Shown here: positions 40,243 to 52,039 of the stretch, in pieces
How positions within the stretch are numbered: position 1 is the first letter of the stretch
How the letters are laid out: every line of letters begins with the position of its first letter
Source of the DNA: Serinus canaria
Taxonomy: Eukaryota > Chordata > Aves > Passeriformes > Fringillidae
Direction: 5' to 3'
Assembly (NCBI RefSeq): GCF_022539315.1
Contig: NC_066317.1
Span: 54,106,435-54,170,434, forward strand
DNA length: 64,000 nucleotides
Made by a program: the position numbers and the translations under genes
Notes under the pieces: generated by a model
What the model saw: only the letters and a program-made list of their open reading frames with translations
Databases searched by the model: none
What the model was told of the DNA's origin: nothing

Positions 40243-43200
40243 ATCCTGCTCCAGGCAGGAAAAGCAGCCCTGGCCTAGGTCTGCCTCCCAGGAAAAAGTC
40301 ATGGAGCCTGGCATCTTGGGGCAGTTTTGCACTCCCCTTGGGATGCCTTTGACATGGCTGCGCTGTCCTGGAGCTCTGGGCTTTGTGCTTTCCGAGACGC
40401 TAACCCTAGGTGTAACCCTAAACCTAGCTCCAGGCAGGAAAAGCAGCCCTGGCCTAGGGCTGCCTCTCAGGAAAAAGCCATGGAGGCAGGCATCTTGGGG
40501 CAGTTTTGCACTCCCCTTGGGATGCCTTTCCAGGCTGCACTGTGCCTGGAGCTCTGGGCTTTGTGCTTTCCGAGACACTAACCCTAGGTGTAACCCTAAC
40601 CCTAGCTCCAGGCAGGAAAAGCAGCCCTGGCCTAGGGCTGCCTCTCAGGAAAAAGCCATGGAGGCAGGTATCTTGGGGCAGTTTTGCGCTCCCTTGGGAT
40701 GCCTTTCACAGCTGCACTGATGCCTGGAGCTCTGGGTTTCTGGTTTCCGAGACGCTAACCCTAGGCGTAACCCTAACCCTAGCTCCAGGCAGGAAAAGCA
40801 GCCCTGGCCTAGGGCCGCCTCCCAGGAAAAAGCCAAGCAGGCAGGCATCTTGGGCAGTTTTGCGCTCCCCTTGGCATGCCTTTCACAGCTGCACTGTGCC
40901 TGGAGCTCTGGGCTTTGTGCTTTCCGAGACACTAACCCTAGGTGTAACCCTAACCCTAGCTCCAGGCAGGAAAAGCAGCCCTGGCCTAGGTCTGCCTCCC
41001 AGGAAAAAGCCATGGAGCCTGGCATCTTGGGGCCGTTTTGCGCTCCCCTAGGGATGCAATTGCTGGCTGCGCTGTACCTGGAGCTCTGGGCTTTCTTCTT
41101 TCCGAGACGCTAACCCAAAGCGTAACCCTAACCCTAGCTCCAGGCAGGAAAAGCAGCCCTGGCCTAGGGCTGCCTCCCAGGAAAAAGCCATGAAGGCAGG
41201 CATCTTGGTGCAGTTTTGTGCTCCCCTTCGGATGCCTTTCGAGGCTGCACTGAGCCTGGAGCTCTGGGCTTTCTGGTTTCCGAGACGCTAACTCTAGGTG
41301 TAACCCTAACCCTAGCTCCAGGCAGGAAAAGCAGCCCTCGCCTAGGGCTGCCTCCCAGGAAAAAGCCATGGGGGCAGGCATCTTGGGGCACTTTTGCGCT
41401 CCCCTTGGGATGCCTTTCACAGCTGCACTGTGCCTGGAGCTCTGGGCTTTGTGCTTTCTAAGACGCTAACCCTAGGCGTAACCCTAACCCTAGCTCCAGG
41501 CAGGAAAAGCAGCCCTGGCCTAGGGCTTCCTCCCAGGAAAAAGCCATGGCGGCAGGCATCTTGGGGCACTTTTGCGCTCGCCTTGGGATGCCTTTCACAG
41601 CTGCACTGTCCCTGCAGGTCTGGACTTTGTGCTTTCCGTGACGCTAACCCTAGGCGTAACCCTGACCCTTGCTCCAGGCAGGAAAAGCAGCCCTGGCCAA
41701 AGGCTGCCTCCCAGGATAAAGCCATGGAGGCAGGCATCTTGGACCAGTTTTGCGCTCCCATTGGAATGCCTTTGTCGGCTGCACTGTGCCTGGAGCTTTG
41801 GGCTTTGTGCTTTCCGAGACGCTTACCCTAGGCATAACCCTGACCCTTGCTCCAGGCAGGAAAAGCAGCCCTGGCCAAAGCCTGCCTCCCAGGATAAAGC
41901 CATGGAGGCAGGCATCTTTGGCCACTTTTGCGCTCCCCTTGGGATGCCTTTCACAGCTGCACTGTGCCTGGAGCTCTGGGCTTTGTGCTTTCTGAGACGC
42001 TAACCCTAGGCGTAACCCTAACCCTAGCTCCAGGCAGGAAAAGCAGCCCTGGCCTAGGGCTGCCTCCCAGGAAAAGCCGATGGAGGCAGGCATCTTGGGC
42101 AGTTTTGCGCTCCCCTTGGGATGCCTTTCAAGCTGCACTGTGCCTGGAGCTCTGGGCTTTGTGCTTTCTGAGACGCTAACCCTAGGCGTAACCCTAACCC
42201 TAGCTCCAGGCAGGAAAAGCAGCCCTGGCCTAGGGCTGCCTCCCAGGAAAAAGCCAAGCAGGCAGGCATCTTGGGGCAGTTTTCTGCTACCCTTGGCATG
42301 CATTTCGAGACTGCGCTGAGCCTGGAGCTCTGGGCTTTGTGCTTTCCGAGAGGCTAACCCTAGGCGTAACCCTAACCCTAGCTCCAGGCAGGAAAAGCAG
42401 CCCTGGCCTAGGGCTGCCTCCCAGGAAAAAGCCAAGCAGGCAGGCATCTTGGGGCAGTTTTGCTGCTCCCCTTGCATGCCTTTCGATACTGCACTGAGCC
42501 TGGAGCTCTGGGCTTTGTGCTTTCCGAGAGGCTAACCCTAGGCGTAACCCTAACCCTAGCTCCAGGCAGGAAAAGCAGCCCTGGCCTGGGGCTGCCTCCA
42601 TGGAAAAAGGGAAGGAAGCAGGCATCTTAGGGCAGTTTTGTGCTCCCCTTGGGATGCCTTTCGAGGCTGCACAGAGCCTGGAGCTCTGGGCTTTCTGGTT
42701 TCCGAGACGCTAACCCTAGGTGTAACCCTAACCCTAGCTCCAGGCAGGAAAAGCAGCCCTGGCCTAGGGCTGCCTCCCAGGAAAAACCCGTCGAGGCTGG
42801 CATCTTGGGGCAGGTTTGAGCTCCCCTTGGCATGCCTTTCACACCTGCGCTGTCCATGGAGCTCTGGGCTTTGTGCTATCTGAGACGCTAACCCTAGGCG
42901 TAACCCTAACCCTAGCTCCAGGCAGGAAAAGCAGCCCAGGCTTGGGGCTGCCTCCCAGGAAAAAGCCATGGCGGCAGGCATCTTGGGGCACTTTTGCGCT
43001 CGCCTTGGGATGCCTTTCATAGCTGCACTGTGCCTGCAGGTCTGGACTTTGTGCTTTCCGTGACGCTAACCCTAGGCGTAACCCTAACACCAGCTCCAGG
43101 CAAGAAAAACAGCCCTGGCCTAGGGCTGCCTCCCAGGAAAAAGCCGAGCAGGCAGGCATCTTTGGGCAGTTTTCTGCTCGCCTTGGCATGCATTTCATAG

Positions 43201-46200
43201 CTGCACTGTGCCTGCAGGTCTGGAATTTGTGCTTTCCGAGACGCTAACCCTAGGCGTAACCCTAACCCTAGCTCCAGGCAGGAAAAGCAGCCCTGGCCTA
43301 GGGCTGCCTCCCGGGAAAAACCCGTGGAGGCAGGCATCTTGGGGCAGTTTTGCGCTCCCCTTGGGATTCCTTTCACAGCTGCGCTGTGCATGGAGCTCTG
43401 GGCTTCGTGCTTTCCGAGACGCTAACCCTAGGCGTAACCCTAACACTAGCTCCAGGCAAGAAAAACAGCCCTGGCCTAGGGCTGCCTCCCAGGAAAAAGC
43501 TAAGGAGGCAGGCATGTTTGGGGCACTTTTGCACTCCCCTTGGGATGCCTTTCAAAGCTGCACTGTGCCTGGAGCTCTGGGCTTTGTGCTTTCCGAGACG
43601 CTAACCCTAGGCGTAACCCTAACCCTAGCTCCAGGCAGGAAAAGCAGCCCTGGCCTAGGGCTGCCTCCCAGGAAAAAGCCGTGGAGGCAGGCATCTTGGG
43701 CAGTTTTGCGCTCCCCTTGGGATGCCTTTGCAGCTGCACTGTGCCTGGAGCTCTGGGCTTTGTGCTTTCCGAGACGCTAACCCTAGGCGTAACCCTAACC
43801 CTAGCTCCAGGCAGGAAAAGCAGCCCTGGCCTAGGGCTGCCTCCCAGGAAAAAGCCGTGGAGGCAGGCATCTTGGGCAGTTTTGCGCTCCCCTTGGGATG
43901 CCTTTGCAGCTGCACTGTGCCTGGAGCTCTGGGCTTTGTGCTTTCCGAGACGCTAACCCTAGGCGTAACCCTAACCCTAGCTCCAGGCAGGAAAAGCAGC
44001 CCTGGCCTAGGGCTGCCTCAAAGGAAAAAGCCGTGGAGGCAGGCATCTTGGGGCAGTTTTGTGCTCCCCTTGGCATGCCTTTTGGAGTTGTTTTGCGTCT
44101 GGAGTTCTGGGCTTTGTGCTTTCCGAGACGCTAACCCTAGGCGTAACCCTAACCCTAGCTCCAGGCAGGAAAAGCAGCCCTGGCCTAGGGCTGCCTCCCA
44201 GGAAAAAGCCGTGGAGGCAGGCATCTTGGGCCGTTTTGCGCTCCCCTTGGCATGCCTTTCGCAGCTGCACTGTGCCTGGAGCTCTGGGCTTTGTGCTTTC
44301 CGAGACGCTAACCCTAGGCGTAACCCTAACCCTACCTCCAGGCAGGAAAAGCAGCCCTGGCCTAGGGCTGCCTCCCAGGACAAAACCAAGCAGGCAGGCA
44401 TCTTGGTGCAGTTTGCGCTCCCCTTGGGATGCCTTTCGAGTCTGCACTGAGCCTGGAGCTCTGGGCTTTCTGGTTTCCGAGACGCTAACCCTAGGCGTAA
44501 CCCTAACCCTAGCTCCTGGCAGGAAAAGCAGCCCTGGCCTAGGGCTGCCTCCCAGGAAAAAGCCGTGGAGGCAGGCATCTTGGGGCAGTTTTGCGCTTTC
44601 CTTAGGATGCCTTTCACTGCTGCACTATGCCTGGAGCTCTGGGCTTTGTGCTTTCTGAGACGCTAACCCTAGGCGTAACCCTAACCCTAGCTCCAGGCAG
44701 GAAAAGCAGCCATGGCCTAGGGCTGCCTCCCAGGAAAGGCAGTGCAAGCAGGCATCTTGGGGCAGTTTTGCACTCCCCCTGGCATGCCATGCGACTCTGC
44801 ACTGAGCCTGGAGCTCTGGGCTTTGTGCTTTCCGAGACGCTAACCCTAGGCGTAACCCTAACCCTAGCTCCTGGCAGGAAAAGCAGCCCTGGCCTAGGGC
44901 TGCCTCCCAGGAAAAAGCCGTGGAGGCAGGCATCTTGGTGCAGTTTTGCGCTCCCCTTGGGATGCCTTTCATAGCTGCACTGTGCCTGGAGCTTTGGGCT
45001 TTCTTCTTTCCGAGACGCTAACCCTAGGCGTAACCCTAAGCCTAGCTCCAGGCAGGAAAAGCAGACCCGGCCTAGGGCTGCCTCCATGGAAAAAGCCATG
45101 GACGCAGGCATCTTGGGGAAGTTTTGTGCTCCCCTTGGGATGCCTTCCACAACTGCACTGAGCCTGGAGCTCTGGGCTTTGTGTTTCCGAGACGCTAACC
45201 CTAGGCGTAACCCTAACCCTAGCTCCAGGCAGGAAAAGCAGCCCTGGCCTACGGCTGCCTCCATGGAAAAAGCCATGGACGCAGGCATCTTGGGGAAGTT
45301 TTGTGCTCCCCTTGGGATGCCTTCCACAACTGCACTGAGCCTGGAGCTCTGGGCTTTCTGGTTTCCGAGATGCTAACCCAAGGCGTAACCCTAACCCTAG
45401 CTCCAGGCAGGAAAAGCAGCCGTGGCCTAGGGCTGCCTCCCAGGAAAAAGCTAAGGAGGCAGAAATGTTTGGGCAGTTTTGCACTCCTCTTGGGATGCCT
45501 TTCACAGCTGCACTGTGCCTGGAGCTCTGGGCTTTCTGGTTTCCAATTTGCTAACCCTAACCCTAGCTCCAGGCAGGGATGCCTTCCACAACTGCACTGA
45601 GCCTGGAGCTCTGGGCTTTCTTGTTTCCGAGACGCTAACCCTAGGCGTAACCCTAACCCTAGCTCCAGGCAGGAAAAGCAGCCCTGGCCTTGGCCTGCCT
45701 CCCAGGAAAAAGCCGAGCAGGCAGGCATCTTGGGGCAGTTTTGCGCTCCCCTTGGGATGCCTTTCGCAGCTGCAATGTGCCTGGAGCTCTGGGCTTTGTG
45801 CTTTCTGAGACCCTAACCCTAGGCGTAACCCTAACCCTAGCTCCAGGCAGGAAAAGCAGCCCTGGCCTAGGGCTGCCTCCCAGGAAAAGGCCGAGCAGGC
45901 AGGCATCTTGGGGCAGTTTTCTGCTCGCCTTGGGATGCCTTTCGAGGCTGCACTGAGCCTGGAGCTCTGGGCTTTCTGGTTTCCGAGACGCTAACCCTAG
46001 GCGTAACCCTAACCCTAGCTCCAGGCAGGAAAAGAAGCCCTGGCCTAGGGCTGCCTCCCAGGAAAAAGCCGTGGAGGCAGGCATCTTGGGCCTGTTTTGC
46101 GCTCCCCTTGGGTTGCCTTTCCCACATGCACTGTGCTTGGTGCTCTGGGCTTTGTGCTATCCGTGACTCTAACCCTAGGCGTAACCCTGACCCTAGTTCC

Positions 46201-46900
46201 TGGCAGGAAAAGCAGCCCTGGCCTGGGGCTGCCTCCCAAGAAAAAGCCGTGGAGGCAGGCATCTTGGGCAGTTTGCGCTCCCCTTGGGATGCCTTTCGCA
46301 GTCTGCACTGTGCCTGGAGCTCTGGGCTTTGTGCTTTCCGAGACGCTAACCCTAGGCGTAACCCTAACCCTAGCTCCAGGCAGGAAAAGCAGCCCTGGCC
46401 TAGGGCTGCCTCCCAGGAAAATCTAAGGAGGCAGGCATCTTGGGGCAGTTTTGTGCTCCCCTTGGCATGCCTTTTGAAGTTGTTTTGCGTCTGGAGTTCT
46501 GGGCTTTGTGCTTTCCGAGACGCTAACCCTAGGCGCAACCCTAACCCTAGCTCCAGGCAGGAAAAGCAGCCCTGGCCTAGGGCTGCCTCCCAGAAAAATG
46601 CTGTTGAGGTAGGCATCTTGGGGCAGTTTTGCACTCCTCTTTGGATGCCTTGGGTGGCTGCGCTGTGCCTGGATCTCTGGGCTTTGTGCTTTCTGAGACG
46701 CTAACCCTAGGCGTAACCATACCCCCAGCTCCAGGCAGGAAAGAAGCCCTGGCCTTGGGCTGCCTCCCAGAAAAATGCTGTTGAGGTAGGCATCTTGGGG
46801 CAGTTTTGCACTCCTCTTTGGATGCCTTGGGTGGCTGCGCTGTGCCTGGATCTCTGGGCTTTGTGCTTTCCGAGACGCTAACCCTAGGCATAACCCTGGG
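40243..46900. repeat. GC-rich 178-bp satellite array with telomere-like boxes
   Basis: About 37 tandem units of 176-179 bp (mostly 178 or 177). They can be tracked by 38 TAACCC boxes that start at 40401, 40579, 40756, 40933 and so on to 46702 and 46879. Each unit has, in order: a CTAACCCTAGGCGTAACCC block extended by TAACCCTAG, then CTCCAGGCAGGAAAAGCAGC, CCTGGCCTAGGGCTGCCTCC, a variable 'gccatggaggcaggcatctt' part, CTCCCCTTGGGATGCCTTTC, and GCCTGGAGCTCTGGGCTTTG ending in TTTCCGAGAC. One unit (45552-45636) has lost about 94 bp internally. Neighbouring units differ at a few to about twenty positions. Stop codons are rare in most frames, so long open frames (up to 275 codons) occur on both strands. 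They follow the repeat and are not genes. Confidence 0.95.
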
Positions 46901-47100
46901 ATGGAATATCCCTTGGGCTCACCTGACCCCAGGTGAGCTTTGCTGGCTCTGTCCCCTGCTGGTTCCTTGTGCAACGCCAGCCTCCTCACTAATGGGGTGA
47001 AGTGATAAGAAAAGGCCTTGATGCTGTGTAAGGATAGCTCAGCAATTGCTACAACATCCCTTTGTTTTCAATACAGGTATAGCTGGGCATGGTATCTAGA
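46901..47100. repeat. Solo LTR, right half
   Basis: Immediately after the array the LTR resumes: atggaatatcccttgggctc, acctgaccccaggtgagctt, ctgtcccctgctggttcctt, gtgcaacgccagcctcct, aaaaggccttgatgctgtgt and ctacaacatccctttgtttt. In intact copies of this LTR type the same blocks follow the left-half blocks without interruption. The 3' terminus is decayed; a CA end near 47105 is possible, but no clear target-site duplication with the left edge is visible. Confidence 0.65.
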
Positions 47101-47224
47101 CAACACAAAGAACTGAAGGTAGATCTATAAACTAACAGTTCAGTGGGCTCCTGATTCTCAATGTGCAGCCCCAGAAAAACAAAACACAGTAATGGGAAAT
47201 AATGGTAAATAGGAACAAAGAAGT

Positions 47225-47400
47225 TATGTGGCCTTGATGAGGCTAGTATTGGAATACTGTATTCAGCTTTGGCAACTGTTTTTGGTGGGGATGAAGGTTG
47301 GGAACTGGAGGGGGTAAAGAAAAGATCCACAGAAGGGAAAACCTTTGTATGACAGAGATGGTTTGGCTTGAAAAAGACTGCAAGGTGTTATGATTTCAGT
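47225..47400 (+). repeat. Possible CR1-type LINE remnant, forward orientation
   Basis: ctagtattggaatactgtat, tcagctttggcaactg, then actggagggggtaaagaaaa and gatccacagaaggg resemble the CR1 pol stretch 'ctggaatactgtgtccagttttggg... ctggagagagtccagagaagagc'. Similarity is modest, so this is a tentative call. Confidence 0.4.
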
Positions 47401-47426
47401 GTATTGATATAATTCCTGTGAGTTAG

Positions 47427-47559
47427 ATAAATATAAATATAAATATAAATATAAATATAAATATAAATATAAATATAAATATAAATATAAATATAAATAT
47501 AAATATAAATATAAATATAAATATAAATATAAATATAAATATAAATATAAATATAAATA
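47427..47559. repeat. (ATAAAT)n microsatellite, about 22 copies
   Basis: An uninterrupted run of the hexanucleotide ataaat/aaatat for 133 bp. Perfect copies over this length suggest recent slippage and likely length polymorphism. Confidence 0.95.
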
Positions 47560-47568
47560 CCTTTATTT

Positions 47569-47611
47569 ATTTATTATTTGCTTAATATTTTATAATAAGC
47601 AAATAATAAAT
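47569..47611. repeat. AT-rich inverted repeat, 16-bp arms
   Basis: ATTTATTATTTGCTTA (47569-47584) pairs exactly with TAAGCAAATAATAAAT (47596-47611) around an 11-nt AT spacer. It begins ten bases after the hexanucleotide run and could extrude as a cruciform. Confidence 0.85.
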
Positions 47612-47699
47612 TATTATATGAATATATATAATAAATAATAAATAAAAATAAATATATTTTAGTTAGTTAATTAGTTACTAGTTTTTTAAAAATGCACAA

Positions 47700-50600
47700 C
47701 TAATTTTTAAAACTGAAGGTGAACAATCACTGGAAATAGATTACTAAAAGAAGCAATGAATTCTCTAGCTCTGGATGTTCTCAGAAATATCTTTATAGAG
47801 AGCTTAAATCAGTTACAATCCACTGAGTTCAATATGGACTTGTGATGGCTTCTTATATGTTAGACTATTTGACTGAACAGTTTCTTCTGACATTAATTTC
47901 AAGGATTCTTGACCCTTTCTCCAATGAAGAAATATCTCAGTTCTCTTACCAAAATACTCTGATGCCAATTATTGCTCATAGCAATGCAGTCTTCATCAAG
48001 GTCTACAGGCAGTGTTATTGCAGCTTCTTACATTTGTTGCAGAGGACAAGGGATAGAGTCACTTTTAGGTCATCACTGTGGGGATCATGATTAATTTAAA
48101 CAAGAAAAGTATTTAAATTTTTTAATCTGACATCCATTCCTGAGAGTTGGTCATTTTGTAAACTAGAAATATGCAAATCCCACTGACTAATTTTGACTCA
48201 TTGGTTTTAATGAACTGCTGAATGTCAGCTCCTTCGGCCAATAGGGACTGCTTTTCCTACACAAGTATGTGATATTTTATTATCATTATTATCTCCAGAT
48301 AATGCTAATTACACTGGAATAAAATGGGTGAGAATCTTTATTATTGTTATTAGCAGAGAAGTTTAGCAGAATGTAATTCACAGGTACTCAGAATATCTAG
48401 TAAATAGATTCTAAATGAAACAAACTCAGTCTTTAACACTAATTTTAATGGAAAAATATGAAACAAAGATCAGATCTGCTGGGAAAATAGACAACCTTTT
48501 AAATTAATGTTCCCTGAGCCACAATTAATTTAGATTTAATAGGACAGTTAGTGTATGTTTTATGAATACTGATTATTAAACACTCACCACGGATTAAAAG
48601 TTATGTAATAGATTCATAACAGTGAAATTGATATGGACCTATTGCATTGCCATAATACTCTGCAAATATGTTTTAGTATTTAGCTGCTATTTGTTTAATA
48701 TGTAATAACTGTTTAATAAAGTTTAAATTAATACTTGAATCTCAATTGCCTACAAGACACAATTTGAAATATGTTTACTATGCTGTGTTATCATGATAAA
48801 ATCACATTGTTTATAAAAAAAAAAACAAAAAAAAAAAAAAAAAAAAGAAAAAAAAGGCAAGCAGTCTGAGGGGCCTGCTTGAACAAAAAGTTTTTCCTGG
48901 ATAGTTTCACTGACAAATCTCCCATGGAAGTGCCTAGATGTCAGGATGATTAAGTACTCAAAGAGCAGTATCCAGAAATTTTGCTGATGTTGACATCAAA
49001 ATACATTGTTTTCTCCACTTCCTCCTGTCTTGGGAAGAAAACCTTTAATGATGTATTAATTGCTATTTATTATTATGCTTCCTATTGCTTTAATTTTTAT
49101 GCCTTGTGATCGTTTATCAGAACTATAAATAATCCGATGGATAAAACGTACTGGGAGAAAAGAACAGTACAAGTCTCATTGCAGATTGTTTAGACTGTAG
49201 TTTTTTTTAGGAATTGAGGGTGCCACAGAGATCACTTCTTTGATGATACAGCTCTGCAACCTGACAGGCAGCTAAAACTTACTGCTGTGGCTCCACCTGC
49301 TGAAAGGTATGGGTTTGAGTTCCGAAGGAGTGCCACAGTGAGGCACGGTGTTTCTCCCATCCACTGACTGCTTCTTTTGCATCTCTGCATGGTAGGGCTG
49401 TGCCATGTGTCTGTCTGTGTGCCACACACAGTGTACATCCATCTTGGGTACTGGACAGCAAAGATGCCAACCTCTGTTTCACAGGCAACATCTTACTTAT
49501 TGTCATCAGTGTGCCCGTGGCTCCTGCTCCATCGCTGCGGGTACACCTGTGAGTCCAGGGGAGCTTATTATCAACCTCCCTTTCTGCTTTTCTGACTATT
49601 GCCCAGGCCTGGCTCAGTCCAGCAGCATATTGTCCGAGCTACAGTCCTGTGGGACTCAGTTGCCACTTGCCTCTGGCCAGTTTAGTCTTCTTTATTTTTG
49701 TTATCACAATAGCATTTTCCCTCCTGTTTTTCCATCTAAGTTTTCTCCCTGAGTTCAAAATATCATGCAGGGAAGAAAAAGAGATTCTCTTGCTTCAGGC
49801 AACATTATACAGCCAATAAATTTGGGACTTTTCTATGGCTAATGTTCTGTAAAATCTAGAAAAGATTTGGGAATGAAGGAAATACTTCAAACTATTCCTC
49901 TTAAGGAAGCCTAACTTCTGAACCATTTGATTTGCTTAAGCATCAGACAGCTTTTCTTTCATATGCATTATTCACACAAAAGTGATACCCATCTAACTAC
50001 CTAGACATAACCACCACCACCTTAGAACACCATCACCTCCTTTCAAGCCATAAGCACTGCTATGTTAGCAATGAAGTAGTCCAGGTTTTGTTCTCCTTTA
50101 CAATTTTTCCTCACAAGTCTGAGTGTTTTAAACCTACCTACATTATAACCTCTACTGAAGTATATAACAAAGTATGACAAGGAGTAGAAGGAAAATTATT
50201 TTATTTCTATTTTTATTAGTAGATTATTGCTTAGAAACCTGTAAGTACTTTATTGCTGAGTAATGTCCCTAACAGATGAAAATATTTCAAAAGGGACTGG
50301 AATGACTGTTACACATTTTAGAAAATTTTTAATGCTTGGTTGTATGAAAACTATATTGACCTCTTCCTCTTCCATGCAAATATATATTTTTATCACCTTA
50401 TTTTTTTGTGAGGAATTATGTAAGATAGATAGAAAGTCAAAGTGTTTCAAAATTATATGAAACAATTATTTGAAGGCTAAATGCATAAAAAGTGCTAATG
50501 GAATTTTTATGTTAAAAAAAGAAACCTTGTACAACATATTTTACATATTTTTGAGCTGTTCACATTGCTTTCTAAAATTACGGGATGGAACTGTATTTCA

Positions 50601-51908
50601 AAGCCAGTGCTCCATCTACAATTATAGGCTAAAACAGCAGAAGAGGAGTGAGATCCCTGTATGAGTCTGCTGAATCCAGACAGAATGGGTTTTTTCCTTC
50701 AGTCATGGCAAAGAAAATGAAAATCAAGCATGAAAACATTCAAGGACTGACTGTCCTTTCCACAGAAGTGAATCTGGTGGTATTTCAAGTTCTATTAAAC
50801 AAAATTTCAGTGTATAATTCTAACTTAATTTGAGATTATTGACAGCCAAACCCAGAGATCTCTAAATAAGCAGCTTGGAGACCATTCTTCTTTAAAGCAT
50901 TTCAAAAAAGTTTTCCATTAGAAGTATACAAACTAAATCAATGAATGTTTGGTATTTTGCGAAAGTATTGGTGAAATATGTCTGCTTAAAGAGCAACCAG
51001 CGAAAGGGAAATAATGTTTCTCCTCACATTCCCAAGAGAGGCTAAAAACTGCATTTTCCCCATTATACTACTCAAGCTGAAGGTCTCTGACCCTTGACTG
51101 CTGCAAACCGGGGAGAGTGGCAGCAGAGAATATCTCTGTGTCTGAGAACATATGGAGAATGTCAAGCATGGAAAACATTAGCCAAGCATCAGGGAATACC
51201 TGTGTAAATCACACAGCAGAGCTTGGGGTAACTCAGTGCACAGGCTGACAGAGGCAGGGGCGCAGTACTACAACCTGCAGCTGCATAAGTAGTTCTACGA
51301 AGGTGACTCTGTGCCTGCTTAGATTTAGTGATTACCAACAGCAAGCCAGCATGTGTCAGCAGTTATCATCACCTCCCTGTACTTGGAATATCAAATAACC
51401 ACAGTATTGCAGACATAGCTGAGGGCAACTAAATGCTTCCTCTTTCTTGACAATTGCTGTAGCAAACAAAATGTAACTGATGATATCCCAATCTATGAAA
51501 TGAGCTTGGTAAAAAAACCTCTGTGGCAGTGAGAAAAAAACCCCAGAAGATATGAAGGTAGAGGTAGCCTGGAAGTCTCTTGAGAGAAGAATTTGAGAGT
51601 AACTGTTTCAGTGAAGGTGATGATAGCCTACGAAAATGTGCAGGGATGTAAATAACAGACGATAAAAAAAAAAAGAGTAAGGAAAGAAAAGAATCAGAAT
51701 GAAAGACAGACATAATGTAAAAGTTTCTATTTATCTCTTTGACCTGAGGACAAATGAAGAACTTGAATTGCTGCCAAGGCTACCTTTTTTTTACACATAA
51801 TCACCAATAAGAATTTAGTTGCTTTGCCCTCTTTTCCACTCCCTTCTTCTTATATACACTGGATAGAAAAAGTTACTAATTAGTAGACTAAAAAGAAGGG
51901 AGGGAAAA
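47700..51908. other. Intergenic DNA, no gene seen
   Basis: No recognisable exon. Open frames reach 115 codons at 49405-49752, in a slightly less AT-rich patch, with no family resemblance. An A-rich tract of about 40 bases (48817-48855, A-runs broken by single C and G) may be the tail of an old retrocopy, but no identifiable body precedes it. Confidence 0.45.
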
Positions 51909-52039
51909 TTGTCCATTTCTGTGGTTTTCCTTCCCTTCATAAAATTTGCCATTAGTACATTCAATTTTGAAAAGTCATTTAAAGTGAATGTACTAGTGGC
52001 AAATTTTGTGGAGGGAAGGGAAACCACAGAACTGGACAA
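51909..52039. repeat. Long hairpin / inverted repeat with 55-bp arms
   Basis: The left arm 51909-51963 begins ttgtccatttctgtgg and ends agtacattca. The right arm 51985-52039 is its reverse complement at 50 of 55 positions, around a 21-nt loop. Of the five differences, four pair U with G in a + strand RNA and one is U opposite C. Outside the arms the pairing stops abruptly. It could be a palindromic MITE relic or a source of a structured RNA. The opposing open frames at 51815-52078 and 52006-52236 simply cross it. Confidence 0.85.

Noticed and set aside
40007..46989. Dozens of long overlapping open frames (up to 275 codons) on both strands
   Set aside because: They repeat the same peptide every 177-178 bp, occur in several frames of both strands at once and follow the satellite unit. 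The lack of stops is a property of the GC-rich unit. There is no promoter, splice pattern or constraint pointing to a repeat protein.
48817..48855. A-rich tract as the poly(A) tail of a processed pseudogene
   Set aside because: No retrocopy body could be identified upstream and no flanking target duplication is visible, so it is reported only as an A-rich tract.
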